From contig JBGAQH010000003.1 of assembly GCA_044220875.1 (NCBI GenBank), positions 124,001 through 188,000 of the forward strand: DNA of 64,000 nt. The letters are read 5' to 3'. How positions within the stretch are numbered: the stretch's first letter is position 1; every line of letters begins with the position of its first letter. The DNA is from JAEUIT01 sp044220875. Its GTDB lineage: Bacteria > Planctomycetota > Phycisphaerae > Phycisphaerales > SM1A02. The translations under genes were made by a program, and so were the position numbers. Below the pieces are notes generated by a model. It was not told the DNA's origin, ran no database searches, and worked only from the letters and a program-made list of their open reading frames with translations. Of this stretch, positions 44,105 to 52,925 are shown one piece after another.

Positions 44105-44152
44105 CGGAGGGGCATTCGGATGCGCATACGGACGCGCAATCGGATGCGCGTT
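44105..44152. repeat. Four imperfect 12-bp tandem repeats
   Basis: CGGAGGGGCATT, CGGATGCGCATA, CGGACGCGCAAT and CGGATGCGCGTT follow without gaps. The array begins 27 bases upstream of the minus-strand gene starting at 44078, in the gap behind phoU, so it could be a multi-site binding region. Confidence 0.65.
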
Positions 44153-44361
44153 CGCGACGTGCCCGGCGCCTGCGCGACCGGATCGCCCTCGCTCCGGCCC
44201 CACACGATCCTCGCGTGGGACAACGCGCGAAGTCTACGCGGCGCGCGACTCGAAGCCAGCGGACTTGAAAAATTGTGCAGGAGTCGCAGAGAGTTCCGGA
44301 GCTTCTCACTCCCGACGACCGATGGCGGATCGATTATCGGGACGGGTCGGGAGGGCCGCGG

Positions 44362-45018
44362 TCATTCGGCGCCGTGGCGCACGATTCGGCCTTCCATCAG
44401 GAAGATGAGGTCCTCGGCGACATTCGTCGAGATGTCGGCCATGCGCTCGAGTCGCTGGGCGATCGCGAGGATGTCGATCGCCGCCTGGGTGTGATCGACG
44501 TTCCGGTGGATCTCGTCCCGGCTCCAGACCAGCACTTCCTTGTTGAGCTGGTCGATGCGCTTGTCGTCGCGGCGAAGCTGGAGGCAACGCTCAAGGTCGG
44601 GATTCGCCACCAGCGTCAGGCTTGAGCTCACCATCGTCTTGGTGGCGGCGGCCATGTCGAGGAGTGACTCCGGGACTCGAACGACGTCGCCCTGGGCGAG
44701 CTTGAGAATCCGCTTCGCGACGCCCTTGGCGAGGTCGGCGATCCGTTCGAATTCGCCGGACATCCGCAGCACCGTCACGATTGTCCGGAGGTCGGTCGCC
44801 ACCGGCTGCCCGAGGGCCAGGAGCCGCATGCACTCGTTCTCGATCTCCAGCTGCATCTGGTCGATCTCGTCGTCTCCGGTGCGCACCCGGCGGGCGAGAT
44901 CCAGATCGGCATTCCGCATGGCCTCGACGGCGCTGGCGACGCGCGATTCGACCTCAGCCCCCATGGCGAGGAGGTTGCGGCGGAGATCGACAATGCGGGC
45001 CTGGAGGTTGATGGACAT
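44362..45018 (-). CDS. phoU: Phosphate transport system regulator PhoU
   Basis: 218 residues, all helical, in two repeated three-helix bundles typical of PhoU. The metal-binding motifs E-x(3)-D-x(3)-R are visible as RMSGEFERIADLAKGVAKRI in the first repeat and RLERMADISTNVAEDLIFL in the second. PhoU links the PstSCAB transporter to PhoR and represses the Pho regulon when phosphate is plentiful. It is the last gene of the pst operon, 40 bases after pstB. Confidence 0.95.
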   Translation of the reverse strand: MSINLQARIVDLRRNLLAMGAEVESRVASAVEAMRNADLDLARRVRTGDDEIDQMQLEIENECMRLLALGQPVATDLRTIVTVLRMSGEFERIADLAKGVAKRILKLAQGDVVRVPESLLDMAAATKTMVSSSLTLVANPDLERCLQLRRDDKRIDQLNKEVLVWSRDEIHRNVDHTQAAIDILAIAQRLERMADISTNVAEDLIFLMEGRIVRHGAE

Positions 45019-45058
45019 CGGATTGGAGAGAGGGGGGCGGCGAGTGGTGGCAGGCGGT

Positions 45059-45991
45059 TCAGCCGAAGCGACCGGTGACGTAGTCTTCGGTCTGCTTGTG
45101 CTTCGGGCGTGTGAAGATTCGCTCCGTCTCGTCGCATTCCACCAGGTGGCCCTCGAAGAAGAACGCGGTTCGGTCGGAGACGCGGGCCGCCTGCTGCATG
45201 TTGTGGGTCACGATGACGATGGTGTAGTTCTCGGAGAGCTGGGCGATCAGCTCCTCGATCGCCGCGGTCGAGCGGGGGTCGAGGGCCGAGCATGGCTCGT
45301 CCATGAGGAGTACCTCCGGGCCGACCGCGATCGCACGGGCGATGCAGAGCCGCTGCTGCTGGCCGCCCGAGAGGCCCAGCGCCGAACTCCGCAGGCGGTC
45401 CTTCACCTCATTCCAGAGCGCCGCTGCCCGGAGCGACTGCTCGATGAGGTCATCGAGGTCCGCGCGACTCATGGTCCGGTGGAGCCGAGGTCCATACGCG
45501 ACGTTGTCGTAGATCGACTTCGGGAAGGGGTTTGGCTTCTGGAAGACCATCCCCACGAGTCGCCGCAACTCGACCACGTCGGTGGTGGTGGCAAGCAGGT
45601 TCATCCCGTGAAGATCGAGCGTCCCCTCCGCCCGGGCCGAGGGGATCGTGTCGTTCATCCGGTTCATCCACCGGAGGAAAGTGCTCTTGCCGCAACCTGA
45701 CGGGCCGATGAGGGCCGTGACCTCGTTGTGGGGGATGTCGAGCGTCAGGCCGTGCAGCGCCTGGAAGGTCCCGTACCAACTGTTGAAGTCCCGCACCACG
45801 ATGGCGGTCTTCGCCGGCTTCGGGGGCTCGTGGGCATGGCCGGATGTCGCCGCAGTCGGTCGACCGGCGGCGTTGCCGTGGCTGGGGGGAGTTGGGCTCG
45901 TCGGCGTGGCCATGGGGGGTTGCGGGATCGAGCCGCTGGTCGGAAGGGGCGCGGTCGAGGGGTCGACCCGGGCCGCGGAAGGCGTGGTCAT
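45059..45991 (-). CDS. pstB: Phosphate ABC transporter ATP-binding protein
   Basis: 310 residues from the ATG at 45991, which overlaps the pstA stop (ATGA). About 60 Pro/Ala/Thr-rich residues precede the ATPase. The Walker A loop is GPSGCGKST, the Q-loop is FQKPNPFPKSIYDNVAYGPR (a PstB hallmark), the signature is LSGGQQQRLCIARA, Walker B is LLMDEPCSALDP, and the switch histidine is in THNM. It powers phosphate import. The N-terminal tail is longer than in the usual 250-residue PstB. Confidence 0.96.
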   Translation of the reverse strand: MTTPSAARVDPSTAPLPTSGSIPQPPMATPTSPTPPSHGNAAGRPTAATSGHAHEPPKPAKTAIVVRDFNSWYGTFQALHGLTLDIPHNEVTALIGPSGCGKSTFLRWMNRMNDTIPSARAEGTLDLHGMNLLATTTDVVELRRLVGMVFQKPNPFPKSIYDNVAYGPRLHRTMSRADLDDLIEQSLRAAALWNEVKDRLRSSALGLSGGQQQRLCIARAIAVGPEVLLMDEPCSALDPRSTAAIEELIAQLSENYTIVIVTHNMQQAARVSDRTAFFFEGHLVECDETERIFTRPKHKQTEDYVTGRFG

Positions 45992-47043
45992 GCGAGCGGC
46001 CTGTGGAGCTTCTGGCGGATGAACACGGCCACCGCGTTGAAGGAGAGGAGCACCGCCAGCAACACGATAATCGCTGCGGCCGCGATGCCGTGGAAATCCT
46101 CCTGCGGCCGGCTTGCCCAGTTGTAGATCTGCATGGGGAGGATCGTGAAGTCGCTCATGAGGTTGATCGGCGTGTTGGAGATGAACAGCGGCACCCCGAG
46201 GACCAAGAGCGGAGCGGCCTCGCCAATCGCGCGGCTCACGGCCAGAATCGATCCGGTCATGATCATCGGCACGGCCGCGGGCAGGGTGACGTTCCAGACC
46301 GTCTGCCACTTGGTGGCACCAAGGGCCAAGGACGCCTGCCGCAGCGAGCTCGGGATTGACCGGAACGCCTCCTGCGAGGCGATGATGATGACCGGCAGGA
46401 TGACGAGCATGAGCGTCAGGCCACCGGCAAGCGCACCCCGACCGAACGGCAGCTGGAAATACCAGAAGCTCTCCGGGTCGCCGACATGCCAGGGCTCGTC
46501 GTTCCCGAAGACGCCGAAGAGACGGGCGAACGCGGTCAATCCGAGGATGCCGTAGACGATCGACGGGACGCCGGCGAGATTGCGGATGTTGGTCTGGATG
46601 AATCGCGTGATGCGGTTCTTCGGCGCGAACTCCTCAAGGTAGATCGCGGTGCCGACGCCGATCGGCAGCGCCGTGGCGGCACAGATCACGCACACCCACA
46701 CCGAGCCCCACAGCGGAGCGCGGATGCCGGCGCTGCGGGCCTTGCGCGAGGTGTACTCGGTGAAGAACTCCCAGCGGATCCAGTGGCCGATGCCGGCGAA
46801 TCGGTCACCGCCGTCGGCGAAGCTCGCCTTGATCGCGGCGAAGTCGACGATCCATGGCATCCCCTTCAGCAGGATCGAGAGGAGGAGAACTGCGAGCAGG
46901 AGGATCGCCAGGCTCGTGGCGACCAGGCAGAGGACAAGGAAGCTCCGGTTCAGGAGCGCCCGACGGAGCTGCGACGCCGGCTCGCCGCGGGCGGCGCGGA
47001 TTGTCGGGGAGTGTGCGGGAGGAGTGGTCGCCGTCGCGGACAT
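45988..47043 (-). CDS. pstA: Phosphate ABC transporter permease PstA
   Basis: 351 residues with six membrane helices. GSVWVCVICAATALPIGVGTAIYLEEFAP begins the BPD transport domain, NLAGVPSIVYGILGL follows, and the EAA loop is EAFRSIPSSLRQASLALGATKWQTVWNVTLPAA. Together with PstC it forms the phosphate channel. Its start shares one base with the pstC stop (TGATG) and its end overlaps pstB, showing tight translational coupling. Confidence 0.95.
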   Translation of the reverse strand: MSATATTPPAHSPTIRAARGEPASQLRRALLNRSFLVLCLVATSLAILLLAVLLLSILLKGMPWIVDFAAIKASFADGGDRFAGIGHWIRWEFFTEYTSRKARSAGIRAPLWGSVWVCVICAATALPIGVGTAIYLEEFAPKNRITRFIQTNIRNLAGVPSIVYGILGLTAFARLFGVFGNDEPWHVGDPESFWYFQLPFGRGALAGGLTLMLVILPVIIIASQEAFRSIPSSLRQASLALGATKWQTVWNVTLPAAVPMIMTGSILAVSRAIGEAAPLLVLGVPLFISNTPINLMSDFTILPMQIYNWASRPQEDFHGIAAAAIIVLLAVLLSFNAVAVFIRQKLHRPLA

Positions 47044-48080
47044 CAGTCGTACTCCTCGCGGAATCGGCGGAGGATCGTGTTGCCGAAGAGCGTGAGCCCC
47101 AGCGTGATCACGAAGAGGACGAAGGCGACGGCGTAGCTTGACTTGTACTCGACGCCGCCGGCCGGGGCATCGCCAAGGAAGATCTGCACCATGAACGCGG
47201 TCATGGTCTGCGTCTCCTCGGATGGATTGATCGTCATGTGCGGTCGGCCGCCGGCGGCGAGGGCGACGATCATCGTCTCGCCGATCGCCCGCGTGATCGC
47301 CAGCAGGAACGCCGCGACGATTCCCGAGAGCGCCGCGGGCACCACCACGCGCACCGCCACGTCGAAGCGCGTCGAGCCGAGGGCGTACGCCCCTTCGCGG
47401 AGGCTCTTCGGCACGGCGCGAAGCGAATCCTCGGCAAGGGAGCAGACGATCGGGAGGATCATGATGCCGACGGCGAGTCCGGCACTTGCGGCGTTGAAGC
47501 TCTCGAAGCCGTCATAGAACCACTTCAGTCCGGGCGTGATCACGCTGAGGGCGAAGAAGCCGAACACGACGGTGGGGACGCCGGCGAGGATCTCGAGCAC
47601 CGGCTTCAGCACGGCACGCACGCGCTTCGGGGCGTACTCGCTGAGGTAGATCGCGGTGATCAGTCCGACGGGCAGCGCAAACGCCGCAGCGACGGCGCTG
47701 ACCAATACCGTTCCGCAGACCAGGGGCCAAATGCCGAAGTGCTTCTCCGCCCCCAGGAGCGGCGACCACTCGGTGCCGAAGAGGAAGTCCGTGATCGAGA
47801 CCTCGGGCATTCGGAAGAAGCCAAGCGTCTCGCGAAACAGGATGATGATGATCGAGAAGGTGGTGATGACCGAGAGCGTCGCGCAGAGAAAGAGCGTCGC
47901 CCGGATGGCCCGCTCGGTGACAACTCTCGCCACGGCAGAGCGGCGTCGGCCCCGCGCCGCCGCCATCGCCAGCAACGCACCCTGACTTCGAGGCTCCGGC
48001 CCGCCACCGGAGAGCGGCGAGTGGCCACCCGAACCCCCACCGGGGACGTCCGAAGGATTCATCGCGGGAAGCGTGGTCAT
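47043..48080 (-). CDS. pstC: Phosphate ABC transporter permease PstC
   Basis: 345 residues. A long N-terminal cytoplasmic stretch precedes the first helix (LFLCATLSVITTFSIIIILF). VSAVAAAFALPVGLITAIYLSEYAP, EILAGVPTVVFGFFAL and the EAA-like DSLRAVPKSLREGAYALGSTRFDVAVRVVVPAA identify the PstC half of the channel. It follows pstS after 187 bases that contain a hairpin, an arrangement that usually lets the binding protein be made in excess. Confidence 0.95.
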   Translation of the reverse strand: MTTLPAMNPSDVPGGGSGGHSPLSGGGPEPRSQGALLAMAAARGRRRSAVARVVTERAIRATLFLCATLSVITTFSIIIILFRETLGFFRMPEVSITDFLFGTEWSPLLGAEKHFGIWPLVCGTVLVSAVAAAFALPVGLITAIYLSEYAPKRVRAVLKPVLEILAGVPTVVFGFFALSVITPGLKWFYDGFESFNAASAGLAVGIMILPIVCSLAEDSLRAVPKSLREGAYALGSTRFDVAVRVVVPAALSGIVAAFLLAITRAIGETMIVALAAGGRPHMTINPSEETQTMTAFMVQIFLGDAPAGGVEYKSSYAVAFVLFVITLGLTLFGNTILRRFREEYD

Positions 48081-48167
48081 CGGGAATCCAGAGCCGGGTT
48101 CGCCGCCGAGGGAACCGGCGAACGCGCTGTCGCCGACACCGCCATCACCTCCATCGCATTGTCACTC

Positions 48168-48207
48168 AAAATCTCGCTGCCGACTTCCATCGGAAGCGAG
48201 TGATTTT
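48168..48207 (-). terminator. Imperfect hairpin between pstS and pstC (attenuator or processing stem)
   Basis: On the minus strand AAAATCACTCGCTTCCGA pairs with TCGGCAGCGAGATTTT (two-base bulge, one mismatch) around TGGAAG. It lies 61 bases after the pstS stop. The ATTTT ending the right arm gives it a terminator-like look. Confidence 0.5.
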
Positions 48208-48267
48208 CATCGGGTGTGCACCTGAAGCGTCCGCGGTCCGCGCTCCGGATCGGGACAACCTGTCGGC

Positions 48268-49302
48268 TCACTTGTAGATGTCGACGACCTTGCCTGCGAC
48301 CGAGTCGCCGCTCGCGGTCATGAACTGCGTGCCGAGCTTCATCTCCCTGAAGTTCTTCTCCGCGGTCGCATAGACCGACTTCGGCAGGGCGACGTAGCCG
48401 ACATCGTCGGCAAGCTCGCCGGCGTGGGCCAGGAAGAACTCGACGAATCGCTTCACCTCCGGCTTCGCGGCCGAGGCCTTGTTGACGTAGATGAACAGCG
48501 GGCGGCTGAACGGCGCGTAGGTGCCGTTCTCGATCGTCTCGTGGGTCGGCGTGATGGCGCCCTTGCCGCCGTCGATGGGGACGATCTTCAGCTTGTCCTT
48601 GTTCTCGAAGTAGTACGCACACCCGAAGAACCCGATCGCACTCTCGTCGCCGGCGACGCCGTTGACGAGCGTGTTGTCGTCCTCGCTTGCGGTGAGGTCG
48701 GCACGGATCTTCCCCTCCTTGCCCACGACCGTCTCCTTGAAGTAGTCGAAGGTGCCGGAGTCGGTGCCCGGTGCGTAGATCTTGATCGCGTTCGCCGGCC
48801 ACGAGGGATCGACGTCCCTCCAGGTCTTGGCGGGGTCGGTCGCCGAGAAGATCCGCTTGAGCTGCGGGACGGTGAGCGACTTGATCCAGGTGTTCTTCGG
48901 GTTGACGACGATCGAGAGGCCGTCGAAGGCGATCGGCAGCTCGATGTACTCGATGCCGTTCTTCGCGGCGGTGTCGGCCTCCGACTTCTTGATCGGGCGC
49001 GACGCGTCCGAGACGTCGATCTCGCCGGCCGCGAATCGCTTGAAGCCGCCGCCGGTGCCGGAGAGACCGACGGTCACGCGGACGCCGGGGGCCTCCTTGC
49101 GGAACTCCTCGGCGATGGCCTCGGCGAGCGGGTAGACGGTCGACGAGCCGTCGGCGCGGACGGCGCCCTTGAGCGACTTGCTGTCTTGCGGGGCGGCGGC
49201 GGCGAGCGCCAGCGATGCGGCGACGGCGAGGCCTCCGATGCACGCCTTGGCGAGGAGGCTGGTGAGCGAACGACGCGAGAGCCGGATGAGGTTCGTCTGC
49301 AT
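48268..49302 (-). CDS. pstS: Phosphate-binding protein PstS
   Basis: 344 residues with a signal peptide ending near ALAAAAP. KGAVRADGSSTVYPLAEAIAEEF contains the phosphate-binding DGSST loop, VGLSGTGGGFKRFAAGEIDVSDASRPIK the second loop, and YAPGTDSGTFDYF the third (SGT). The protein is a periplasmic or surface phosphate receptor feeding PstCA. It is the first gene after the Pho box at 49388-49416. Confidence 0.95.
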   Translation of the reverse strand: MQTNLIRLSRRSLTSLLAKACIGGLAVAASLALAAAAPQDSKSLKGAVRADGSSTVYPLAEAIAEEFRKEAPGVRVTVGLSGTGGGFKRFAAGEIDVSDASRPIKKSEADTAAKNGIEYIELPIAFDGLSIVVNPKNTWIKSLTVPQLKRIFSATDPAKTWRDVDPSWPANAIKIYAPGTDSGTFDYFKETVVGKEGKIRADLTASEDDNTLVNGVAGDESAIGFFGCAYYFENKDKLKIVPIDGGKGAITPTHETIENGTYAPFSRPLFIYVNKASAAKPEVKRFVEFFLAHAGELADDVGYVALPKSVYATAEKNFREMKLGTQFMTASGDSVAGKVVDIYK

Positions 49303-49387
49303 GGTGATCCCTGGAGGGCCCTTGTGTGAGCCCGAGACCGTCGGCCTCGGGCATGCGGAAGAGGACGCCCGAACGATCGCCCAGCCA

Positions 49388-49416
49388 TGTTAAGGTCCGG
49401 TCAAGATCCGGTGTGA
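49388..49416 (-). promoter_or_regulatory. Pho box (PhoB-binding direct repeats) upstream of pstS
   Basis: On the minus strand three seven-base units occur at an exact 11-base period: TCACACC, CTTGACC and CTTAACA, separated by GGAT and GGAC. This is the spacing of PhoB/PhoP recognition sites. The site ends 85 bases before the pstS ATG and lies in the gap downstream of phoR. Confidence 0.7.
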
Positions 49417-49447
49417 CTCACGACTGATCGGGCCCGGCGCAACGCGC

Positions 49448-50836
49448 TCAGAGACCCGGAATCGCCGAGGCCGCGGAGGTCGGAACCCGCGGGAGATTCA
49501 GGGCGAAGCGGCTTCCCGCGCCGATCTCGCTCTCGACGTCCACATGGCCCCCGTGGGCATTGGCGATGTGCTTGACGATCGCCAGCCCGAGCCCGGTGCC
49601 GCCGGCGGCCGTCGATCGCGAGCGGTCCACCCGATAGAAGCGCTCGAAGATCCGCTCGCGGTGGCGCTTCGCGATCCCCGGCCCCTCGTCGCGCACGGAG
49701 ATCTCGCATTCCTCCCCCAGCGCCCGCACGCCGAGGGTGACGGTCGTGTCCTCGGGCGAATAGCGGATGGCGTTGGATAGGAGATTCGCCACGGCCTGCT
49801 CGACCAGCGTCCGGTTCGCGCGGACGCGGACGGACGCGTCGGCCTCGACGCGGAGCGCGATGCGCTTCGCCTCCGCGGCGGGACCTAACAGTTCGACCAC
49901 GGCGTCGACGATCTCGCGGGCGGCGAGTTCGGCCATCTCGAGCGATTCGGGCTCGCCGCCGAGCTGCTCAAGCGATGCGAGCGACAGAAGGTCCTCGACG
50001 AGGCTCGAGAGCCGCACGGTGTTCCGGTGCACGATCTCGAGGAACTTCCGGGCCCGCGCCGGATCGTCGGTGCCGACCTGCAGCAGGGTCTCGATGTAGC
50101 CCTTGATCGACGTGATCGGCGTGCGCAGCTCGTGGCTCACGTTGGCGACGAACTCGCTGCGAAGGGACTCGAGGCGCCGAAGGTGGGTGACGTCCTGGAG
50201 GGAGAGGAGGAGTCCGAGCGTGCGCCCCGCCGCGTCGCGCAGCGGCTCGCTCATGACCCGAAGCTCCCGGTCGGGCGGCCCCGCAAGGCGGATCGTGCGC
50301 TCGAGCGGCTCGCGCCGGGTGACCGCATCGTTCAGGAATCGGTTGAGCTCCGGGTGTCGCGCGATCTCCTGGACGAGTCGGCCGCGGGCCTCGTCGCGGC
50401 TGGCGTGAAGCCACTCGGCCGCCGCGGGGTTCAGGTCCAGCACGCGGTGGGTGGGATCGACCGCGATGAATCCCGAACCGGTCGAGTGGAGGATCGCCTC
50501 GAGGTCGCGCACGCGTGCCGCGAGCGACGATTCGCGCTGTGCAACCTCCCGCACCGCGCGCCGTCCGGCGGCGGCGAGCTCCTGCCATGACTCCGGCAGC
50601 ATGGCCTGAAGCCGATGGAAGTCCTCCTCGCTGGCGCCTCCGCCGATGCGGTCGAGGTCGCGGGCGATGCGCGTGGACCTCCGCGACTGGACGCTCCGCA
50701 TCCAGATCCATGTCGCGAAGCAGCCGCCCAGCGCGCCGGCGAGAAGGGTCACGACCCACGAGCCGTCGGGGCGCTGCGGAAGGGCGGTGGCGATCGTCGA
50801 CAGCGCGTTCGAAATGGCGTGGCTCGGTTCAGGCAT
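49448..50836 (-). CDS. phoR: Phosphate-regulon sensor histidine kinase PhoR
   Basis: 462 residues from the ATG at 50836, overlapping the phoB end by eight bases. One N-terminal transmembrane helix (WVVTLLAGALGGCFATWIWM) is followed by a PAS domain (ILHSTGSGFIAVDPTHRVLDLNPAAAEWL). The H box is FVANVSHELRTPITSIKGY, and the N, G1, F and G2 boxes are LLSNAIRYSP, DEGPGIA, FERFYRVD and GGTGLGLAIV. There is almost no extracytoplasmic loop, as in PhoR kinases that sense through PstSCAB/PhoU. One TTA codon here lies in the dispersed motif (49885-49895). Confidence 0.93.
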   Translation of the reverse strand: MPEPSHAISNALSTIATALPQRPDGSWVVTLLAGALGGCFATWIWMRSVQSRRSTRIARDLDRIGGGASEEDFHRLQAMLPESWQELAAAGRRAVREVAQRESSLAARVRDLEAILHSTGSGFIAVDPTHRVLDLNPAAAEWLHASRDEARGRLVQEIARHPELNRFLNDAVTRREPLERTIRLAGPPDRELRVMSEPLRDAAGRTLGLLLSLQDVTHLRRLESLRSEFVANVSHELRTPITSIKGYIETLLQVGTDDPARARKFLEIVHRNTVRLSSLVEDLLSLASLEQLGGEPESLEMAELAAREIVDAVVELLGPAAEAKRIALRVEADASVRVRANRTLVEQAVANLLSNAIRYSPEDTTVTLGVRALGEECEISVRDEGPGIAKRHRERIFERFYRVDRSRSTAAGGTGLGLAIVKHIANAHGGHVDVESEIGAGSRFALNLPRVPTSAASAIPGL

Positions 50837-51551
50837 CGGCGAAGGCGGTCTTGCCCTCGCCGAAACGGTACCCCACTCCGCGAACCGTCTCAATGCAGTC
50901 GCCCAGCGCTCCCAGCTTTCGCCGAAGGGCGGTGATGTGGACATCGACCGTTCGGCTCGAGAGGACGGTCGACTTGCCGTGGACGGCGGCGATGATCTGG
51001 TCGCGCGTCCGGACGAATCCGGGCCGGGCCGCGAGATACTGAAGAATCCCGAATTCGGTGAGGGTGAGGTCGACGGTTCCTCCGTCGACGGTGACGACGT
51101 GCCGCTCGGAGTCGATCACCAGGCGTCCCTCGCTGAGGACGATCCGCTCGCCGTCGTCGGGCCGTTCCTGCTCCGATTCGCGGCGCCGGAGGACGTTGCG
51201 GATTCGGGCGACCAGCACCTTCGGGCTGAAGGGCTTCGTGATGTAGTCGTCGGCCCCCAGCTCGATCCCGAGGACGATGTCGGACTCCTCACCCTTTGCC
51301 GAGACCATCAGGATCGGAATCCGCCGCAGATCCTCGGCCCGCTTCATGCGCCGGCAGATCTCCAGGCCGTCGAGGTCCGGCAGCATCAGGTCGAGGATGA
51401 CGATGTCGGGCTTCTGCCGGCGGATCACGTCGAGCGCGAGGCGCCCGTTGTGGACCAGCGACGCCCGGAGCCCCTCGCGTTCGCAATGGAACTGCATGAG
51501 CTCGGCGATCTCGACCTCGTCTTCCACGATCAGGACGTCAGCTCGCTGCAC
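50829..51551 (-). CDS. phoB: Phosphate-regulon response regulator PhoB
   Basis: 240 residues from a GTG at 51551 with GGAG five bases upstream. The receiver domain has the acidic pocket VEDE, phospho-acceptor in VILDLMLPDLDGL, and the switch lysine in ITKPFSPK. The OmpR/PhoB winged helix follows (LTLTEFGILQYLAARPGFVRTRDQII, SRTVDVHITALRRKLG, RGVGYRF). The order phoB-phoR-pst on one strand supports the Pho assignment over other OmpR-type regulators. Confidence 0.94.
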   Translation of the reverse strand: MQRADVLIVEDEVEIAELMQFHCEREGLRASLVHNGRLALDVIRRQKPDIVILDLMLPDLDGLEICRRMKRAEDLRRIPILMVSAKGEESDIVLGIELGADDYITKPFSPKVLVARIRNVLRRRESEQERPDDGERIVLSEGRLVIDSERHVVTVDGGTVDLTLTEFGILQYLAARPGFVRTRDQIIAAVHGKSTVLSSRTVDVHITALRRKLGALGDCIETVRGVGYRFGEGKTAFADA

Positions 51552-51648
51552 AGGGACTCCGGGACGTGCGTTCGAACGGGCGATCCACGATGGGCGAAAG
51601 CGTATCGCGACCCGCTCGGCGTGCTCCGGGGACCGCGCCAAGAACGCG

Positions 51649-52806
51649 CTAACGCTGCGCAAATCGGCCGGGTTCGCGGTCCTTCGCGAAGCACCAGAGC
51701 CCGTCTCGTGCCGGGATCGCCGTCTTCCCGGTGACCGCCGCGAGCGTGATCGGGACGCCGTCGGCGGCAAGCGCCCCGAGCACGGCCATCTCCATCGCCT
51801 CTCGGGCCTCGATCGGAACGCCGATCTCGTCGAGGGCCCGCACGGTCGCGCCGCTCGAGCGGGCGATCGCATCGACCAGCGGGCGGTGGCGGGCACCGCC
51901 TCCGGCGAGGAGCACCTCGGCGTCGGTCCCGAATCCCGCGGCCCGCGGCGCCTCCCCGATGACGGTGCCGACCGCGAGGGCGGCCGACGCGGCGAGGCAC
52001 TCGGGCGCGAGCCGTCGGCGCTCCACCCGCACCCATGCCAGCGCCTCGTCGCCGGTTCCGAGCGAGCGCCGGCCGCCCCGCTGGGCGCGGAGGAGCGCGC
52101 AGAGCCGCTCGACCGAGGCGCCGTCCGCGGCGCCGGCCGCCGCGGACCTGCCGTCGGCGTCGAATGGAACGCCTAACGCTTCGCGCGCCACCGCGTCGAG
52201 GACCTGGTTGCACGCGCAGACGTCGGCGCCGCGAACGCCCTCGGGGGCGGCGCCCCGCGGCAGCAGCGTGATGTTGCAGAAGCCGCCGAGGTTGACGATC
52301 GCGCGGTCGCGCTCGCCGCGGAAGAGCACCCAATCGGCAAGCGGCGTGATGGGGGCGCCCTGTCCGCCGGCGGCGAGATCGGCCTGCCGCAGGTCGCAGA
52401 CGGTGGTGACGCCGAGGGCGGCGACGATCGGCGCGGGCTGGAGCAGCTGCCAGGAGACCGGCGGTGCGTGAAAGACCGTCTGGCCGTGGGCGACGATCAG
52501 GTCGGCGGCGCATGCTGCGCTCCGCAGCAGCCCGTCGATGACCGCAGCGTGGAATCCGGCGAACTCGCCAGCCAGCGAGGCGAACTCGCCTGCGGTCATG
52601 GGGGACTGTTCCGCGGCCGATCGGAGCGACCGGCGGAGCGCCGCCGGGAAGTCGGCGCTCTCGTGGCGAAGGAGCGTTGCGCGAAGCGCGAGGCAGCGGC
52701 CGTCGACGCGCACGAGCGCGACGTCGAGGCCGTCAATGCTCGTGCCGGTCATGGTGCCGACCACCAGCCGAGGGCGACCGGCGTCGGCGTGTGCGAGTGT
52801 CGTCAT
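51649..52806 (-). CDS. anmK: Anhydro-N-acetylmuramic acid kinase
   Basis: 385 residues from the ATG at 52806. VVGTMTGTSIDGLDVALV is the AnmK phosphate-1 motif, IVAHGQTVFHAP and CDLRQADLAAGGQGAPITPLAD follow as in the family, INLGGFCNIT-like (IVNLGGFCNIT) is present, and VLLAGGGARHRPLVDAI lies near the end. The enzyme phosphorylates and opens 1,6-anhydro-MurNAc during cell-wall recycling, which supports the presence of peptidoglycan in this planctomycete. It stands alone after phoB on the same strand. Confidence 0.95.
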   Translation of the reverse strand: MTTLAHADAGRPRLVVGTMTGTSIDGLDVALVRVDGRCLALRATLLRHESADFPAALRRSLRSAAEQSPMTAGEFASLAGEFAGFHAAVIDGLLRSAACAADLIVAHGQTVFHAPPVSWQLLQPAPIVAALGVTTVCDLRQADLAAGGQGAPITPLADWVLFRGERDRAIVNLGGFCNITLLPRGAAPEGVRGADVCACNQVLDAVAREALGVPFDADGRSAAAGAADGASVERLCALLRAQRGGRRSLGTGDEALAWVRVERRRLAPECLAASAALAVGTVIGEAPRAAGFGTDAEVLLAGGGARHRPLVDAIARSSGATVRALDEIGVPIEAREAMEMAVLGALAADGVPITLAAVTGKTAIPARDGLWCFAKDREPGRFAQR

Positions 52807-52925
52807 GGTCGTCTTCGTGGCGCGAGTGGCATGTGGTGGGGCATCCTCCAACGTCGTCCGTCTCTTCACAAGTGCGCGGTCCGCCGATCGCCTCGGCGTG
52901 AGCCCAATTCGCTACAGTGCCAGCC

